Source: Pseudomonas neuropathica
GTDB taxonomy: Bacteria > Pseudomonadota > Gammaproteobacteria > Pseudomonadales > Pseudomonadaceae
Direction: 5' to 3'
Length of the DNA stretch: 64,000 nt
NCBI RefSeq assembly: GCF_015461835.1
Contig: NZ_JACOPX010000020.1
Span: forward strand, 1 to 64,000
Below are positions 1-9,048 of the stretch, one piece after another. Under the pieces are notes generated by a model. The model was not told where the DNA came from and did no database searches. It worked only from the letters and a program-made list of their open reading frames with translations. The position numbers and the translations under genes are program-made. Position 1 is the stretch's first letter. Each line of letters begins with the position of its first letter.

Positions 1-221
1 ATGAACTGAAGCAACCTGCTGCCGAAACCTGCATAACTCATTGAATCTCAAGGAGTTTTCCGTTTCGACTGCGCCGGAAGTGGGGCGAATTATAGACATC
101 CTGAATCTGCCGTCAACCGTTAATTTCACTTTTCTTTCAATCACTTGCAGGTTGGTTGAAAAACAGTCAACCGCTTCCCTATATAGGAAGCAAACGCTGC
201 GCTTCTATATAGAAGGAATGT
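1..221. other. Intergenic region at window edge, twin palindromes, no gene
   Basis: No convincing coding sequence is seen. A plus-strand frame runs from 41 into the antisense of the CoA-transferase gene, but it lacks a good ribosome site and family features. The stretch is richer in A/T than its surroundings. It holds two neighbouring palindromes with a CTATATAG-type core (173-191 and 202-215) just beyond the 3' end of the minus-strand CoA-transferase gene. The left neighbour lies outside the window. Confidence 0.5.
173..215. repeat. Two adjacent TATA-core palindromes
   Basis: GCTTCC-CTATATA-GGAAGC (173-191) and the perfect 14-bp palindrome CTTCTATATAGAAG (202-215) lie 10 bp apart and share the same core. 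They could fold in RNA downstream of the minus-strand gcdG gene, but no T-run follows, so a terminator role is doubtful. A protein-binding operator for a gene outside the window is the alternative. Confidence 0.4.
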
Positions 222-1442
222 CTACAGCACTCCAGCAGCCTTCAAATCAGCCACCGCGCCCGCCCCCATCCCAAGCACCCGCTGCAAAACATCCAACGTA
301 TGCTCACCCAACAAGGGAGGCGCCCGACGATACTCAACCGGCGTCTGCGATAAACGAATGGGGCTGGCTACCTGAGGCACCATACCCGCCAACCCATGCG
401 GCATCTCTATCGCCAAACCACGCGCCTTGACCTGAGGATCCTCAAACACTTGCGACAAATCATTGATTGGCCCGCACGGCACGCCCGCCTGCTCCAGCTG
501 AGCAACCCACTCGGCAGTCGTCTTGAACACGGTTGCCTGACGAATCAAAGGAATCAGCTCCGCGCGATTCGCCACCCGCAACTTATTGGTCGCGAAACGC
601 GGATCATCCGCCCACTGCGGCTGCCCCGCCACTTCGGCAAACTTGCGGAACTGCCCGTCATTACCCACGGTGAGGATGAAATCACCATCGGCCGTAGGAA
701 AATCCTGATAAGGCACGATGTTCGGATGCGCATTGCCCAAGCGCTTCGGTGCGTTGCCCGTTGTCAGGTAGTTCATCGCCTGGTTAGCCAGACACGCCAC
801 CTGGACATCCAGCAATGCCATGTCGATGTGCTGCCCACCACCGTCGTGATCGCGATGAGCCAGTGCAGCCAGAATGGCTACCGTCGAATACAGACCGGTG
901 AGAATATCCGTCAGCGCCACACCAACTTTCACCGGACCGGCCCCCTCATCACCCTCAGGACGTCCAGTCAGACTCATCAGCCCACCCAGCCCCTGAATCA
1001 TGAAGTCATAGCCGGCGCGCTTGGCGTACGGCCCGGTCTGGCCGAATCCGGTAATCGAGCAATAGATCAGGTCCGGATTGATCGCTTTCAGCGATTCGTA
1101 GTCCAGCCCATACGCCGCCAGACCACCGACCTTGAAATTCTCAATGAGGATGTCCGACTTCGCCGCTAGCTCGCGCACCAGTTTCTGACCTTCGGGCCGC
1201 GTGAAATCGATGGTTACCGATTGCTTGTTGCGGTTGGCCGACAGGTAATAAGCCGCTTCCGACGTATTCTCGCCGTAAGTGTCTTTAAGGAAGGGCGGCC
1301 CCCAGGCGCGCGTATCATCACCATTGCCCGGGCGTTCGACCTTGATCACTTCGGCGCCAAGGTCGGCGAGGATCTGCCCGGCCCACGGCCCGGCCAACAC
1401 GCGCGATAAATCCAGTACCCGCAGATGCGACAGCGCGCCCAT
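222..1442 (-). CDS. gcdG: Succinyl-CoA:glutarate CoA-transferase (CaiB/BaiF family)
   Basis: Class III CoA-transferase of 406 aa, full length for the family. The N-terminal DLSRVLAGPWAGQILADLGA stretch and the central GVALTD segment, which carries the catalytic aspartate in this family, are visible. The substrate is inferred from context: it sits 13 bp downstream of gcdH and likely activates glutarate (from lysine or 5-aminovalerate breakdown) to glutaryl-CoA, using succinyl-CoA as donor. I chose the ATG at 1442, where the conserved MGALSHLRVLDLSR begins behind an AGGAGA ribosome site; an upstream in-frame start at 1493 would overlap gcdH. Family membership is firm and the glutarate substrate is likely. 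Confidence 0.85.
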   Translation of the reverse strand: MGALSHLRVLDLSRVLAGPWAGQILADLGAEVIKVERPGNGDDTRAWGPPFLKDTYGENTSEAAYYLSANRNKQSVTIDFTRPEGQKLVRELAAKSDILIENFKVGGLAAYGLDYESLKAINPDLIYCSITGFGQTGPYAKRAGYDFMIQGLGGLMSLTGRPEGDEGAGPVKVGVALTDILTGLYSTVAILAALAHRDHDGGGQHIDMALLDVQVACLANQAMNYLTTGNAPKRLGNAHPNIVPYQDFPTADGDFILTVGNDGQFRKFAEVAGQPQWADDPRFATNKLRVANRAELIPLIRQATVFKTTAEWVAQLEQAGVPCGPINDLSQVFEDPQVKARGLAIEMPHGLAGMVPQVASPIRLSQTPVEYRRAPPLLGEHTLDVLQRVLGMGAGAVADLKAAGVL

Positions 1443-1455
1443 GGTCGCTCTCCTG

Positions 1456-2637
1456 TTAATAGAACGCCTGCAGACCGGTTTGCGCACGCCCAAGGATCAG
1501 CGCGTGAACGTCATGAGTACCTTCATAGGTATTCACCACTTCCAGGTTGACCAGATGACGGGCCACGCCGAATTCGTCAGAGATGCCGTTACCACCCAAC
1601 ATGTCGCGCGCCATACGGGCAATGTCCAGCGACTTGCCGCAGGAGTTGCGCTTCATGATCGAAGTGATTTCGACCGCAGCAGTGCCTTCATCTTTCATAC
1701 GCCCCAACCGCAGGCAGCCTTGCAGGGCCAAGGTGATTTCGGTCTGCATGTCTGCCAGTTTTTTCTGGATCAACTGAGTGGCAGCCAATGGGCGACCAAA
1801 CTGCTGGCGATCGAGGGTGTACTGACGAGCGGTGTGCCAGCAGAACTCGGCAGCGCCCAGTGCGCCCCAAGAAATGCCGTAACGCGCCGAGTTGAGGCAG
1901 GTGAACGGACCTTTCAGGCCACGCACGTCCGGGAAGATGTTCTCTTCCGGCACAAACACGTTATCCATAACGATTTCACCCGTGATCGACGCACGCAGGC
2001 CGACCTTGCCGTGAATCGCCGGAGCGCTCAGGCCTTTCCAGCCTTTTTCCAGGACGAAACCACGAATGTCACCGGCATCGTCTTTGGCCCAGACCACGAA
2101 CACATCGGCGATCGGGCTGTTGGTGATCCACATTTTCGCGCCGGTCAGGCTGTAGCCGCCGTCGACCTTACGTGCACGAGTGATCATCGCGCCCGGGTCG
2201 GAGCCGTGGTTGGGCTCGGTCAGACCGAAGCAGCCGATCCATTCGCCGGAAGCCAGCTTCGGCAGGTACTTCTGCTTTTGCGCTTCAGTACCGAATTCGT
2301 TGATCGGCACCATCACCAGCGACGACTGCACGCTCATCATCGAGCGGTAGCCGGAATCGACACGCTCGACTTCACGGGCAATCAGACCGTAGCTGACATA
2401 GTTCAGACCGCTGCCGCCGTACTGTTCAGGGATGGTGGCGCCCAACAGACCGACTTCGCCCATCTCGCGGAAGATCGCCGGGTCGGTTTTCTCATGACGG
2501 AATGCTTCAAGGACACGCGGTGCGAGGCTCTGTTGAGCAAACTGCTCGGCGGTGTCGCGGATCATGCGCTCTTCTTCGGTGAGCTGTTGATCCAGCAGCA
2601 GGGGATCGATCCAGTTGAAGCTAGCTTTACCGCCCAT
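1456..2637 (-). CDS. gcdH: Glutaryl-CoA dehydrogenase
   Basis: Acyl-CoA dehydrogenase of 393 aa that oxidatively decarboxylates glutaryl-CoA to crotonyl-CoA with FAD, passing electrons to ETF. The family signature GCFGLTEPNHGSDPGAM is present mid-N-terminal, and the catalytic glutamate is in the C-terminal NTYEGTHDVHAL segment. It is the first gene of the gcdH-gcdG operon and is divergent from a LysR regulator, the usual Pseudomonas arrangement. The ATG at 2637 is followed by MGGKASFNWIDPLLLDQQL, which is typical of this enzyme, so the start is secure. Confidence 0.95.
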   Translation of the reverse strand: MGGKASFNWIDPLLLDQQLTEEERMIRDTAEQFAQQSLAPRVLEAFRHEKTDPAIFREMGEVGLLGATIPEQYGGSGLNYVSYGLIAREVERVDSGYRSMMSVQSSLVMVPINEFGTEAQKQKYLPKLASGEWIGCFGLTEPNHGSDPGAMITRARKVDGGYSLTGAKMWITNSPIADVFVVWAKDDAGDIRGFVLEKGWKGLSAPAIHGKVGLRASITGEIVMDNVFVPEENIFPDVRGLKGPFTCLNSARYGISWGALGAAEFCWHTARQYTLDRQQFGRPLAATQLIQKKLADMQTEITLALQGCLRLGRMKDEGTAAVEITSIMKRNSCGKSLDIARMARDMLGGNGISDEFGVARHLVNLEVVNTYEGTHDVHALILGRAQTGLQAFY

Positions 2638-2794
2638 GAGTCTGTCCTCGCAAATCGGTGAATTAACGTGGCATTGATCCTAGGCGCGGTTCGCCGTCGC
2701 GGCAAACGAGGATTTAGCATTCTGTTGTGCTAATTTCTCACTCCGAAACGTCGCGGAATGCCTTTTATGCGGCACATTAGTGAGGTTGACGTAC

Positions 2795-3694
2795 ATGCGC
2801 AGGAAGATCCCCAGCACCACCGCCCTGATCAGTTTCGAGGCTGCTGCGCGCCACGAGAGCTTTACCCGCGCCGCCGAAGAACTTTCCCTCACCCAAGGCG
2901 CCATTTGTCGACAGATTGCCAGCCTTGAGGAGTTCCTCAGCGTGGAACTGTTCCGACGTTCGCGACGTGGGGTGAAGCTGACCGAAGCGGGACTTTCCTA
3001 CAGCCGTCGAGTCGCTACGCAACTCGATGCAGTCGAGCGCGACACACTGTCAGTGATGGGCCAGCAAGGCACCAACGTAATCGAACTGGCGGTGGTGCCG
3101 ACCTTCGGCACGCAATGGCTGCTGCCACGTCTGAAGGATTTCCAGCACAAGCATCCGGAAGTCACGGTCAACCTGACCAACCGCACCCGGCCCTTTCTGT
3201 TTGCCGATACCGAATTCGATGCGGCGATCTACTTCGGTGATGCCGATTGGTCCGGTACCGAATCCCACAGGCTGATGGGCGAGAATCCGATGCCGGTGTG
3301 CAGCCCTGCCCTACTCGGCAACAAGACGCTTCTGACAGCCGCAGCCATCGCCGAACTGCCGCTGCTGCAGCAGACCACCCGACCTTACGCCTGGCGCCAG
3401 TGGTTCAACTCGCAACACCTGAATATCCCCCGCGACATGACGGGCCCGCGCTACGAGCTATTCTCCATGCTCGCCCAGGCAGCCATGCACGACATGGGCA
3501 TTGCGCTGATTCCACCGTTCCTGATTCAGCGCGAGCTGGCCGAGAAACGCTTGGTGATTGCAAACCCGCAGGCGCTTTCCAGCATCAAGGCCTACTACCT
3601 GATGATTCCTGAGCGAAAGGTCGAATCAGCGTCATTAAAGGCATTTCGTGACTGGCTGGTAACTCAGGCACAGAGCTACAGCCTAGAAGGGTAA
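2795..3694 (+). CDS. gcdR: LysR-family regulator of glutaryl-CoA genes
   Basis: LysR-type regulator of 299 aa. The N-terminal winged helix-turn-helix (about residues 5-65, with SFTRAAEELSLTQGAICRQI) is followed by an effector-binding domain. It is divergent from gcdH, so it probably activates gcdHG in response to glutarate or glutaryl-CoA; that role is inferred from position. I prefer the ATG at 2795, with GAGG about 9 bases upstream, over the in-frame GTG at 2780, because MRRKIPSTTALISFEAAARH is the usual N-terminus of this class. The 157-bp divergent gap should contain both promoters and the regulator site. Confidence 0.85.
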   Translation: MRRKIPSTTALISFEAAARHESFTRAAEELSLTQGAICRQIASLEEFLSVELFRRSRRGVKLTEAGLSYSRRVATQLDAVERDTLSVMGQQGTNVIELAVVPTFGTQWLLPRLKDFQHKHPEVTVNLTNRTRPFLFADTEFDAAIYFGDADWSGTESHRLMGENPMPVCSPALLGNKTLLTAAAIAELPLLQQTTRPYAWRQWFNSQHLNIPRDMTGPRYELFSMLAQAAMHDMGIALIPPFLIQRELAEKRLVIANPQALSSIKAYYLMIPERKVESASLKAFRDWLVTQAQSYSLEG

Positions 3695-4127
3695 AGGCTT
3701 ACAACGTTATCTAACCCCGTAGTCAGGAAAACAAAAGCCCTACAGATATAAGTATTTGTCGCAATTCAACAGACTGTATCCGAAAGTCGTACAGACGTCC
3801 CACAAGCGCCTATCGACGTGGCTTTGAGCCTTCATCGGCGACTCATTACTGCCTATTCACGCCACCGATGAGAAATTTTTCCATATTCAGCCAGAATCCT
3901 TACAGGGCACGGCCTGCAAGGGTTTGCGCTGGCCGCTGCGACATTCGGTCACGGGATGACTTGTAGTTAATTTTCCGTCACCCGTCATAATCCCTTGAAG
4001 GGCATAAAGTTCGCCTGCAAAATGCCGCGCCCCGCCCTGATTTGGCGGGATCGTGCTGATCGGCCGCCCCAGTCGCACCATCCGTAGTGCATGGGTTTAC
4101 TCAATAAGATCACGCAGGAGATTTGAC
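3695..4127. other. 433-bp gene-free region upstream of pntAA
   Basis: No coding sequence is supported on either strand. A wide inverted repeat, TCATCGG (near 3832) with CCGATGA (near 3862), is followed by ATTTTT and could end gcdR transcription weakly. A GC-rich hairpin, CCCGCC-N7-GGCGGG (4031-4049), lies in the presumed pntAA leader about 80 bases before the start codon. No riboswitch class was recognised. Confidence 0.5.
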
Positions 4128-5249
4128 GTGCACATTGGTGTTCCTCTCGAAACCCAGACCGGTGAAACACGGGTTGCTGCAACCCCGGAAACCATTAAAA
4201 AGCTGATCAGCCAAGGTCATAAGGTCACTGTGCAAACCGGCGCCGGCGTTAAAGCCAGTGTGGTCGACAGTGCCTATGAAGCGGCAGGCGCAACCATTGG
4301 CAGTGCCAATGACGCGTTTGGCGCCGAGCTGATTCTCAAAGTGGTCGCGCCAAGCGATGCCGAACTGACGCTGATCAAGCGCGGTACGGTGCTGGTCGGC
4401 ATGCTCAACCCGTTCAACAACGAAACCATCGCGAAGATGGCCGAGTGCGGGATTACCGCGTTCGCCCTCGAAGCGGCGCCGCGCACCTCGCGCGCGCAGA
4501 GTCTCGATGTGTTGTCGTCACAGGCGAACATTGCCGGCTATAAGGCTGTGTTGCTGGCCGCCCACCATTACCCTCGCTTCATGCCGATGCTGATGACCGC
4601 TGCGGGCACCGTGAAAGCGGCGCGCGTGCTGATTCTTGGCGCCGGTGTGGCCGGGTTGCAGGCAATTGCCACGGCGAAACGTCTGGGTGCGGTGATCGAA
4701 GCGTCCGACGTGCGACCGGCGGTAAAAGAGCAAATCGAATCCCTCGGGGCGAAGTTCGTCGATGTGCCTTACGAGACCGATGAAGAGCGTGAATGCGCCG
4801 TCGGTGTCGGCGGTTACGCGCGACCAATGCCGGCGAGCTGGATGCAGCGTCAGGCGCAGGCCGTGCACGAGCGCGCCAAGCAGGCTGACATTGTCATCAC
4901 CACCGCGCTGATTCCGGGCCGCAAGGCACCGACGCTGTTGAGCGCGGACACCGTGGCGCAGATGAAACCGGGCTCGGTGGTCATCGACCTCGCCGCTGCT
5001 CAGGGCGGCAACTGCCCGTTGACCGTGGCCGATCAGGTCGTGGTCGAAAATGGCGTGACCATTTGCGGCCCAACCAATCTGGCCGGTGAAGTCGCTGCAG
5101 ACGCCTCGGCACTGTACGCGCGCAACCTGCTGGACTTCCTCAAGCTGGTGTTCACCAAAGAAGGCCAGTTCGACGTCAACCTCGAAGACGACATCGTCGC
5201 CGCGTGCCTGATGTGCCGCGACGGCCAAGTCATCCGCAAAAACGCCTAA
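4128..5249 (+). CDS. pntAA: Proton-translocating NAD(P) transhydrogenase subunit alpha, part 1
   Basis: Soluble NAD(H)-binding domain I of the membrane transhydrogenase, 373 aa. The alanine dehydrogenase/PNT N-terminal domain starts MHIGVPLETQTGETRVAATP, and the NAD(H)-binding VLILGAGVAGLQAIATAKRL stretch lies near residues 165-185. It lacks the C-terminal membrane helices of enterobacterial PntA; these are on the separate pntAB gene just downstream, the split form usual in Pseudomonas. The start is the GTG at 4128 behind AGGAG; a longer frame from 4053 has no conserved sequence. The complex uses the proton gradient to reduce NADP+ with NADH. Confidence 0.93.
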   Translation: MHIGVPLETQTGETRVAATPETIKKLISQGHKVTVQTGAGVKASVVDSAYEAAGATIGSANDAFGAELILKVVAPSDAELTLIKRGTVLVGMLNPFNNETIAKMAECGITAFALEAAPRTSRAQSLDVLSSQANIAGYKAVLLAAHHYPRFMPMLMTAAGTVKAARVLILGAGVAGLQAIATAKRLGAVIEASDVRPAVKEQIESLGAKFVDVPYETDEERECAVGVGGYARPMPASWMQRQAQAVHERAKQADIVITTALIPGRKAPTLLSADTVAQMKPGSVVIDLAAAQGGNCPLTVADQVVVENGVTICGPTNLAGEVAADASALYARNLLDFLKLVFTKEGQFDVNLEDDIVAACLMCRDGQVIRKNA

Positions 5250-5264
5250 GCAGGGATTCAGACG

Positions 5265-5585
5265 ATGGAAGAGCTTATCTCCCCCGGTATCTACAACCTG
5301 ATCATCTTCGTGCTGGCGATTTATGTCGGTTACCACGTGGTCTGGAACGTTACACCTGCGCTGCACACACCTTTGATGGCGGTAACCAACGCCATCTCCG
5401 CGATCGTGATCGTCGGCGCCATGCTCGCGGCCGCACTGACCGTCACGCCGCTGGGCAAAACCATGGGCACACTCGCCGTGGCACTGGCTGCGGTCAACGT
5501 GTTCGGTGGCTTCCTGGTGACCCGCCGCATGCTTGAGATGTTCAAGAAGAAAGCCCCGAAAGTAAAAGAAGAGGCGCCGAAGTAA
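5265..5585 (+). CDS. pntAB: NAD(P) transhydrogenase subunit alpha, part 2 (membrane)
   Basis: Membrane protein of 106 aa with about three hydrophobic segments (YNLIIFVLAIYVGYHVVW; AISAIVIVGAMLAAALTV; TLAVALAAVNVFGGFLV) and a Lys/Glu-rich tail. It supplies the part of transmembrane domain II that is fused to the C-terminus of PntA in enterobacteria. The gap after pntAA is 15 bp, and the TAA stop shares one base with the pntB ATG, so the three genes are a tight operon with coupled translation. The length is normal for the split form. Confidence 0.93.
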   Translation: MEELISPGIYNLIIFVLAIYVGYHVVWNVTPALHTPLMAVTNAISAIVIVGAMLAAALTVTPLGKTMGTLAVALAAVNVFGGFLVTRRMLEMFKKKAPKVKEEAPK

Positions 5586-7018
5586 TGAGCATGAATCTCG
5601 TCACGACGCTCTACCTGATCGCGTCGATCTGCTTTATCCAGGCCCTCAAAGGCCTGTCGCACCCTACCACCTCGCGACGCGGCAACCTGTTCGGCATGCT
5701 CGGCATGGCGCTGGCGATCCTGACCACCGTCGGCCTCATCTACAAGCTGGGCGCTGAGCTGGCCACTGCCGGTATCGGTTACGTCATCGTTGGTCTGCTG
5801 GTCGGCGGCACCGCCGGTTCGATCATGGCCAAACGCGTTGAAATGACCAAGATGCCGGAACTGGTCGCCTTCATGCACAGCATGATCGGCCTTGCGGCAG
5901 TGTTCATTGCCATCGCCGCTGTGGTGGAGCCGCAATCGCTGGGCATCGTCAAGCAACTGGGCGACTCGATTCCGGCAGGCAACCGTCTGGAGCTGTTCCT
6001 CGGCGCCGCGATCGGGGCGATCACCTTCTCCGGTTCGGTGATTGCGTTCGGCAAGCTCTCGGGCAAATACAAGTTCCGTCTGTTCCAGGGCGCCCCGGTA
6101 CAGTTCGCTGGTCAGCACAAGCTGAACGCCGTGCTGGGTCTGGCGACGCTGGCACTGGGCCTGACCTTCATGTTCACCGGCAACCTCACCGCGTTCGCGC
6201 TGATGTTGGCGCTGGCGTTCGTGATGGGTGTGCTGATCATCATCCCGATCGGCGGCGCCGACATGCCGGTCGTGGTGTCGATGCTCAACAGCTACTCGGG
6301 CTGGGCGGCGGCGGGTATCGGCTTCTCGCTGAACAACTCGATGCTGATCATTGCCGGTTCGCTGGTGGGTTCGAGCGGCGCGATCCTGTCGTACATCATG
6401 TGCAAAGCGATGAACCGTTCCTTCTTTAATGTATTGCTCGGCGGTTTCGGCAACACGGCCGACGCAGGTCCTGCCGGTGCGAAAGAAGCACGTCCGGTGA
6501 AATCCGGTTCGGCTGACGACGCGACCTTCCTGCTGACCAACGCCGACACCGTGATCATCGTCCCGGGCTACGGTCTGGCAGTGGCACGTGCGCAACATGC
6601 GCTGAAAGAGCTGACCGAGAAGCTGACCCACCGTGGCGTGACCGTGAAGTACGCGATCCACCCCGTGGCGGGCCGTATGCCGGGGCACATGAACGTTCTG
6701 CTCGCCGAGGCCGAAGTGCCTTACGACCAGGTGTTCGAGATGGAGGACATCAACTCCGAGTTCGGTCAGGCCGATGTGGTGCTGGTGCTCGGCGCGAACG
6801 ACGTGGTTAACCCGGCTGCAAAGAACGATCCGAAATCGCCGATTGCCGGCATGCCGATTCTCGAAGCGTTCAAAGCCAAGACCATCATCGTCAACAAGCG
6901 CTCGATGGCCAGCGGCTATGCCGGTCTGGACAACGAGCTGTTCTATCTGGACAAAACCATGATGGTCTTCGGCGACGCGAAGAAAGTCATCGAAGACATG
7001 GTCAAAGCGGTCGAGTAA
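5585..7018 (+). CDS. pntB: NAD(P) transhydrogenase subunit beta
   Basis: 477 aa. The N-terminal half has about nine membrane helices (proton channel, domain II) and the C-terminal roughly 180 residues form the NADP(H)-binding domain III, with the VIIVPGYGLAVARAQHALKE nucleotide motif. It works with PntAA/PntAB in the inner membrane to make NADPH from NADH. It overlaps the pntAB stop codon by one base. A strong rho-independent terminator follows 19 bp after the stop. The full length is intact. Confidence 0.95.
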   Translation: MSMNLVTTLYLIASICFIQALKGLSHPTTSRRGNLFGMLGMALAILTTVGLIYKLGAELATAGIGYVIVGLLVGGTAGSIMAKRVEMTKMPELVAFMHSMIGLAAVFIAIAAVVEPQSLGIVKQLGDSIPAGNRLELFLGAAIGAITFSGSVIAFGKLSGKYKFRLFQGAPVQFAGQHKLNAVLGLATLALGLTFMFTGNLTAFALMLALAFVMGVLIIIPIGGADMPVVVSMLNSYSGWAAAGIGFSLNNSMLIIAGSLVGSSGAILSYIMCKAMNRSFFNVLLGGFGNTADAGPAGAKEARPVKSGSADDATFLLTNADTVIIVPGYGLAVARAQHALKELTEKLTHRGVTVKYAIHPVAGRMPGHMNVLLAEAEVPYDQVFEMEDINSEFGQADVVLVLGANDVVNPAAKNDPKSPIAGMPILEAFKAKTIIVNKRSMASGYAGLDNELFYLDKTMMVFGDAKKVIEDMVKAVE

Positions 7019-7037
7019 TTCCCCGCTGCAATACCAA

Positions 7038-7064
7038 ACGCCCCGACTTGTCGGGGCGTTTTTG
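7038..7064 (+). terminator. Rho-independent terminator after pntB
   Basis: Stem ACGCCCCGA / TCGGGGCGT with a CTTG loop, followed by TTTTTG. It closes the pntAA-AB-B operon. Confidence 0.9.
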
Positions 7065-7232
7065 TTTGCGCAAACAGTCGGACAATTTGCCGCGTTGTTG
7101 CAGATCCAGTAACGGTGTTTTACTTCAAACCCGCTAAATAGACGCCTCGTTTGCGACCTTGGTAGCGGGACAGGCGCTCGTCAAATTCACTAGACTGCGC
7201 ATCCTGCTACTCGCTTCCCGAGATAATAATCC

Positions 7233-8726
7233 ATGTACCGTGACCGTATTCGCCTGCCTTCGTTGTTGGATAAAGTGATGAGCGCCGCCGACGCAGCCGC
7301 TTTGATTGAGGACGGCATGACCGTCGGCATGAGCGGATTTACTCGTGCTGGCGAAGCCAAAGCCGTCCCTCATGCACTGGCCGAGCGGGCCAAGGTCACG
7401 CCGCTGAAGATCAGCCTGATGACCGGCGCCAGCCTGGGCAACGACCTCGACAAGCAACTGACCGAAGCCGGCGTGCTGTCGCGGCGGATGCCGTTCCAGG
7501 TCGACAGCACCTTGCGCAAGGCAATCAATGCCGGCCAGGTAATGTTCATCGACCAGCATCTGTCGGAAACCGTCGAGCAACTGCGCAACCAGCAACTGAA
7601 GCTGCCGGACATCGCGGTCATCGAAGCTGTGGCCATCACCGAGCAAGGCCACATCGTGCCAACCACTTCCGTAGGCAACTCGGCGAGCTTTGCGATTTTC
7701 GCCAAACAGGTGATCGTTGAGATCAATCTGGCGCACAACGCCAACCTCGAAGGCCTGCATGACATCTATATCCCGACCTATCGCCCGACGCGCACGCCGA
7801 TCCCGCTGGTAAAAGTAGACGACCGAATCGGCAGCACGGCGATTCCGATTCCGCCGGAAAAAATCGTCGCCATCGTGATCACCCAGCAGGCGGACTCGCC
7901 GTCTACCGTGTCGTCGCCGGACGTCGACACCAACGCCATTGCCGATCACCTGATCACCTTCTTCAAGCAGGAAGTCGACGCCGGGCGCATGACCAACAAG
8001 CTCGGCCCGTTGCAGGCGGGGATCGGCAACATTGCCAACGCGGTAATGTGCGGTCTGATCGATTCGCCGTTCGAAGACCTGACCATGTACTCCGAAGTAC
8101 TGCAGGATTCGACCTTCGACCTGATCGACGCCGGCAAGCTGAGCTTCGCTTCGGGCAGCTCGATCACCCTGTCGGAGCGCCGCAACAGCGACGTGTTCGG
8201 TAACCTGGAGAAGTACAAGGACAAACTGGTACTGCGTCCGCAGGAAATCTCCAACCACCCTGAAGTGGTGCGCCGGCTGGGCATCATTGGCATCAACACA
8301 GCGCTGGAGTTCGACATCTACGGCAACGTCAATTCCACCCACGTCTGTGGCACGCGGATGATGAACGGCATTGGTGGTTCTGGCGATTTCGCACGCAACG
8401 CGCATCTGGCGGTGTTCGTGACCAAGTCGATCGCCAAGGGCGGGGCGATTTCCAGCGTAGTGCCGATGGTCAGCCACGTTGACCACACCGAGCACGATGT
8501 CGACATTCTGGTGACCGAAGTGGGTCTGGCTGACTTGCGCGGCCTGGCGCCACGGGAGCGTGCACGAGTGATCATCGATAACTGTGTGCATCCGGACTTC
8601 CGTCAGGCGCTGAATGATTACTTCACGAAGGCCTGTGCTATCGGTGGCCACACCCCGCACATCCTGCGTGAAGCTTTGAGCTGGCACATGAACCTGGAAG
8701 AAACCGGGCGCATGCTCGCTGTCTGA
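7233..8726 (+). CDS. Acetyl-CoA hydrolase / succinyl-CoA:acetate CoA-transferase family
   Basis: 497-aa protein of the acetyl-CoA hydrolase/transferase family (class I CoA-transferase fold). The start MYRDRIRLPSLLDKVMSAADAA, the GIGNIANAVMCGL glycine loop and a candidate catalytic glutamate E288 in MYSEVLQDSTF are as in succinate:acetate CoA-transferases (Cat1/AarC). It would move CoA between acetate and succinate or propionate, or hydrolyse acetyl-CoA; the exact acceptor cannot be read from the sequence. It is a single gene between terminators. The ATG at 7233 precedes the conserved N-terminus directly. Confidence 0.88.
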   Translation: MYRDRIRLPSLLDKVMSAADAAALIEDGMTVGMSGFTRAGEAKAVPHALAERAKVTPLKISLMTGASLGNDLDKQLTEAGVLSRRMPFQVDSTLRKAINAGQVMFIDQHLSETVEQLRNQQLKLPDIAVIEAVAITEQGHIVPTTSVGNSASFAIFAKQVIVEINLAHNANLEGLHDIYIPTYRPTRTPIPLVKVDDRIGSTAIPIPPEKIVAIVITQQADSPSTVSSPDVDTNAIADHLITFFKQEVDAGRMTNKLGPLQAGIGNIANAVMCGLIDSPFEDLTMYSEVLQDSTFDLIDAGKLSFASGSSITLSERRNSDVFGNLEKYKDKLVLRPQEISNHPEVVRRLGIIGINTALEFDIYGNVNSTHVCGTRMMNGIGGSGDFARNAHLAVFVTKSIAKGGAISSVVPMVSHVDHTEHDVDILVTEVGLADLRGLAPRERARVIIDNCVHPDFRQALNDYFTKACAIGGHTPHILREALSWHMNLEETGRMLAV

Positions 8727-8740
8727 TTCACACAGATAAA

Positions 8741-8771
8741 CCGCCGACGCAAACACAGTTTGCGTCGGCGG
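8741..8771. terminator. Hairpin terminator after acetyl-CoA hydrolase
   Basis: Perfect 13-bp stem CCGCCGACGCAAA / TTTGCGTCGGCGG with a 5-base loop, 15 bp after the stop codon. The stem ends are T-rich but only ACTTTCT follows, so it is a strong stem with a modest tail. Confidence 0.75.
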
Positions 8772-8887
8772 ACTTTCTCAAGTCTCCCGCCCTTACAAAA
8801 ACTGTACTGCTGTACCGGTCATTTCCTACAGGCTTTGCCTATCTTTCTGAGTGAATCGAGTAGAAATGCACCACTTGAGTGCAGACA

Positions 8888-8965
8888 GGTACAGTTTGTT
8901 CAATTTTGACCCGTACACCCCCTATAAACAGTTAACTGGTCACTCACAATACAGTTGAACTGTAT
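8888..8965 (+). promoter_or_regulatory. Candidate operator region of first DUF1127 gene
   Basis: GGTACAGTTT (8888-8897) followed by CAATTTTGA and CCGTACA, then the perfect palindrome ATACAGTTGAACTGTAT (8949-8965) running into TATCTAGAG. A similar arrangement (GGTACAGTTT, AATTT, CAGTACA, GTGTATCTG) lies upstream of the second DUF1127 gene at 9404-9460. Recurrent GTACAG words are reminiscent of MocR/GntR-type operators; the regulator is not identified. Confidence 0.4.
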
Positions 8966-9048
8966 CTAGAGAGACTTGGCAAACGAGAGGATCATGGGCA
9001 CCAGTCAAACCACTACCTGATCCCGCCACAAGCGGAAGGATGTCAACC

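Larger units (their letters stand above)
8727..9048. other. 322-bp intergenic region: terminator, then GTACAG-type motifs
   Basis: It begins with the hairpin that closes the upstream gene (8741-8771). The rest is the promoter region of the first DUF1127 gene and holds several CTGTAC/GTACAG words: CTGTACT-GCTGTACC near 8802-8816, GGTACAG at 8888, and the 17-bp palindrome ATACAGTTGAACTGTAT at 8949-8965. No coding sequence is supported. Confidence 0.6.

Noticed and set aside
41..430. Plus-strand 129-aa frame at the left edge
   Set aside because: Its 3' half is antisense to gcdG, the sequence is Pro-rich noise with no ribosome site or family features.
3960..3995. Possible promoter TTGTAG ... CATAAT before pntAA
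   Set aside because: The spacer of 19 and a weak -35 make it no better than chance.
5330..6688. Minus-strand 452-codon frame
   Set aside because: Antisense of pntAB/pntB, with His/Arg/Gln-rich shadow composition.
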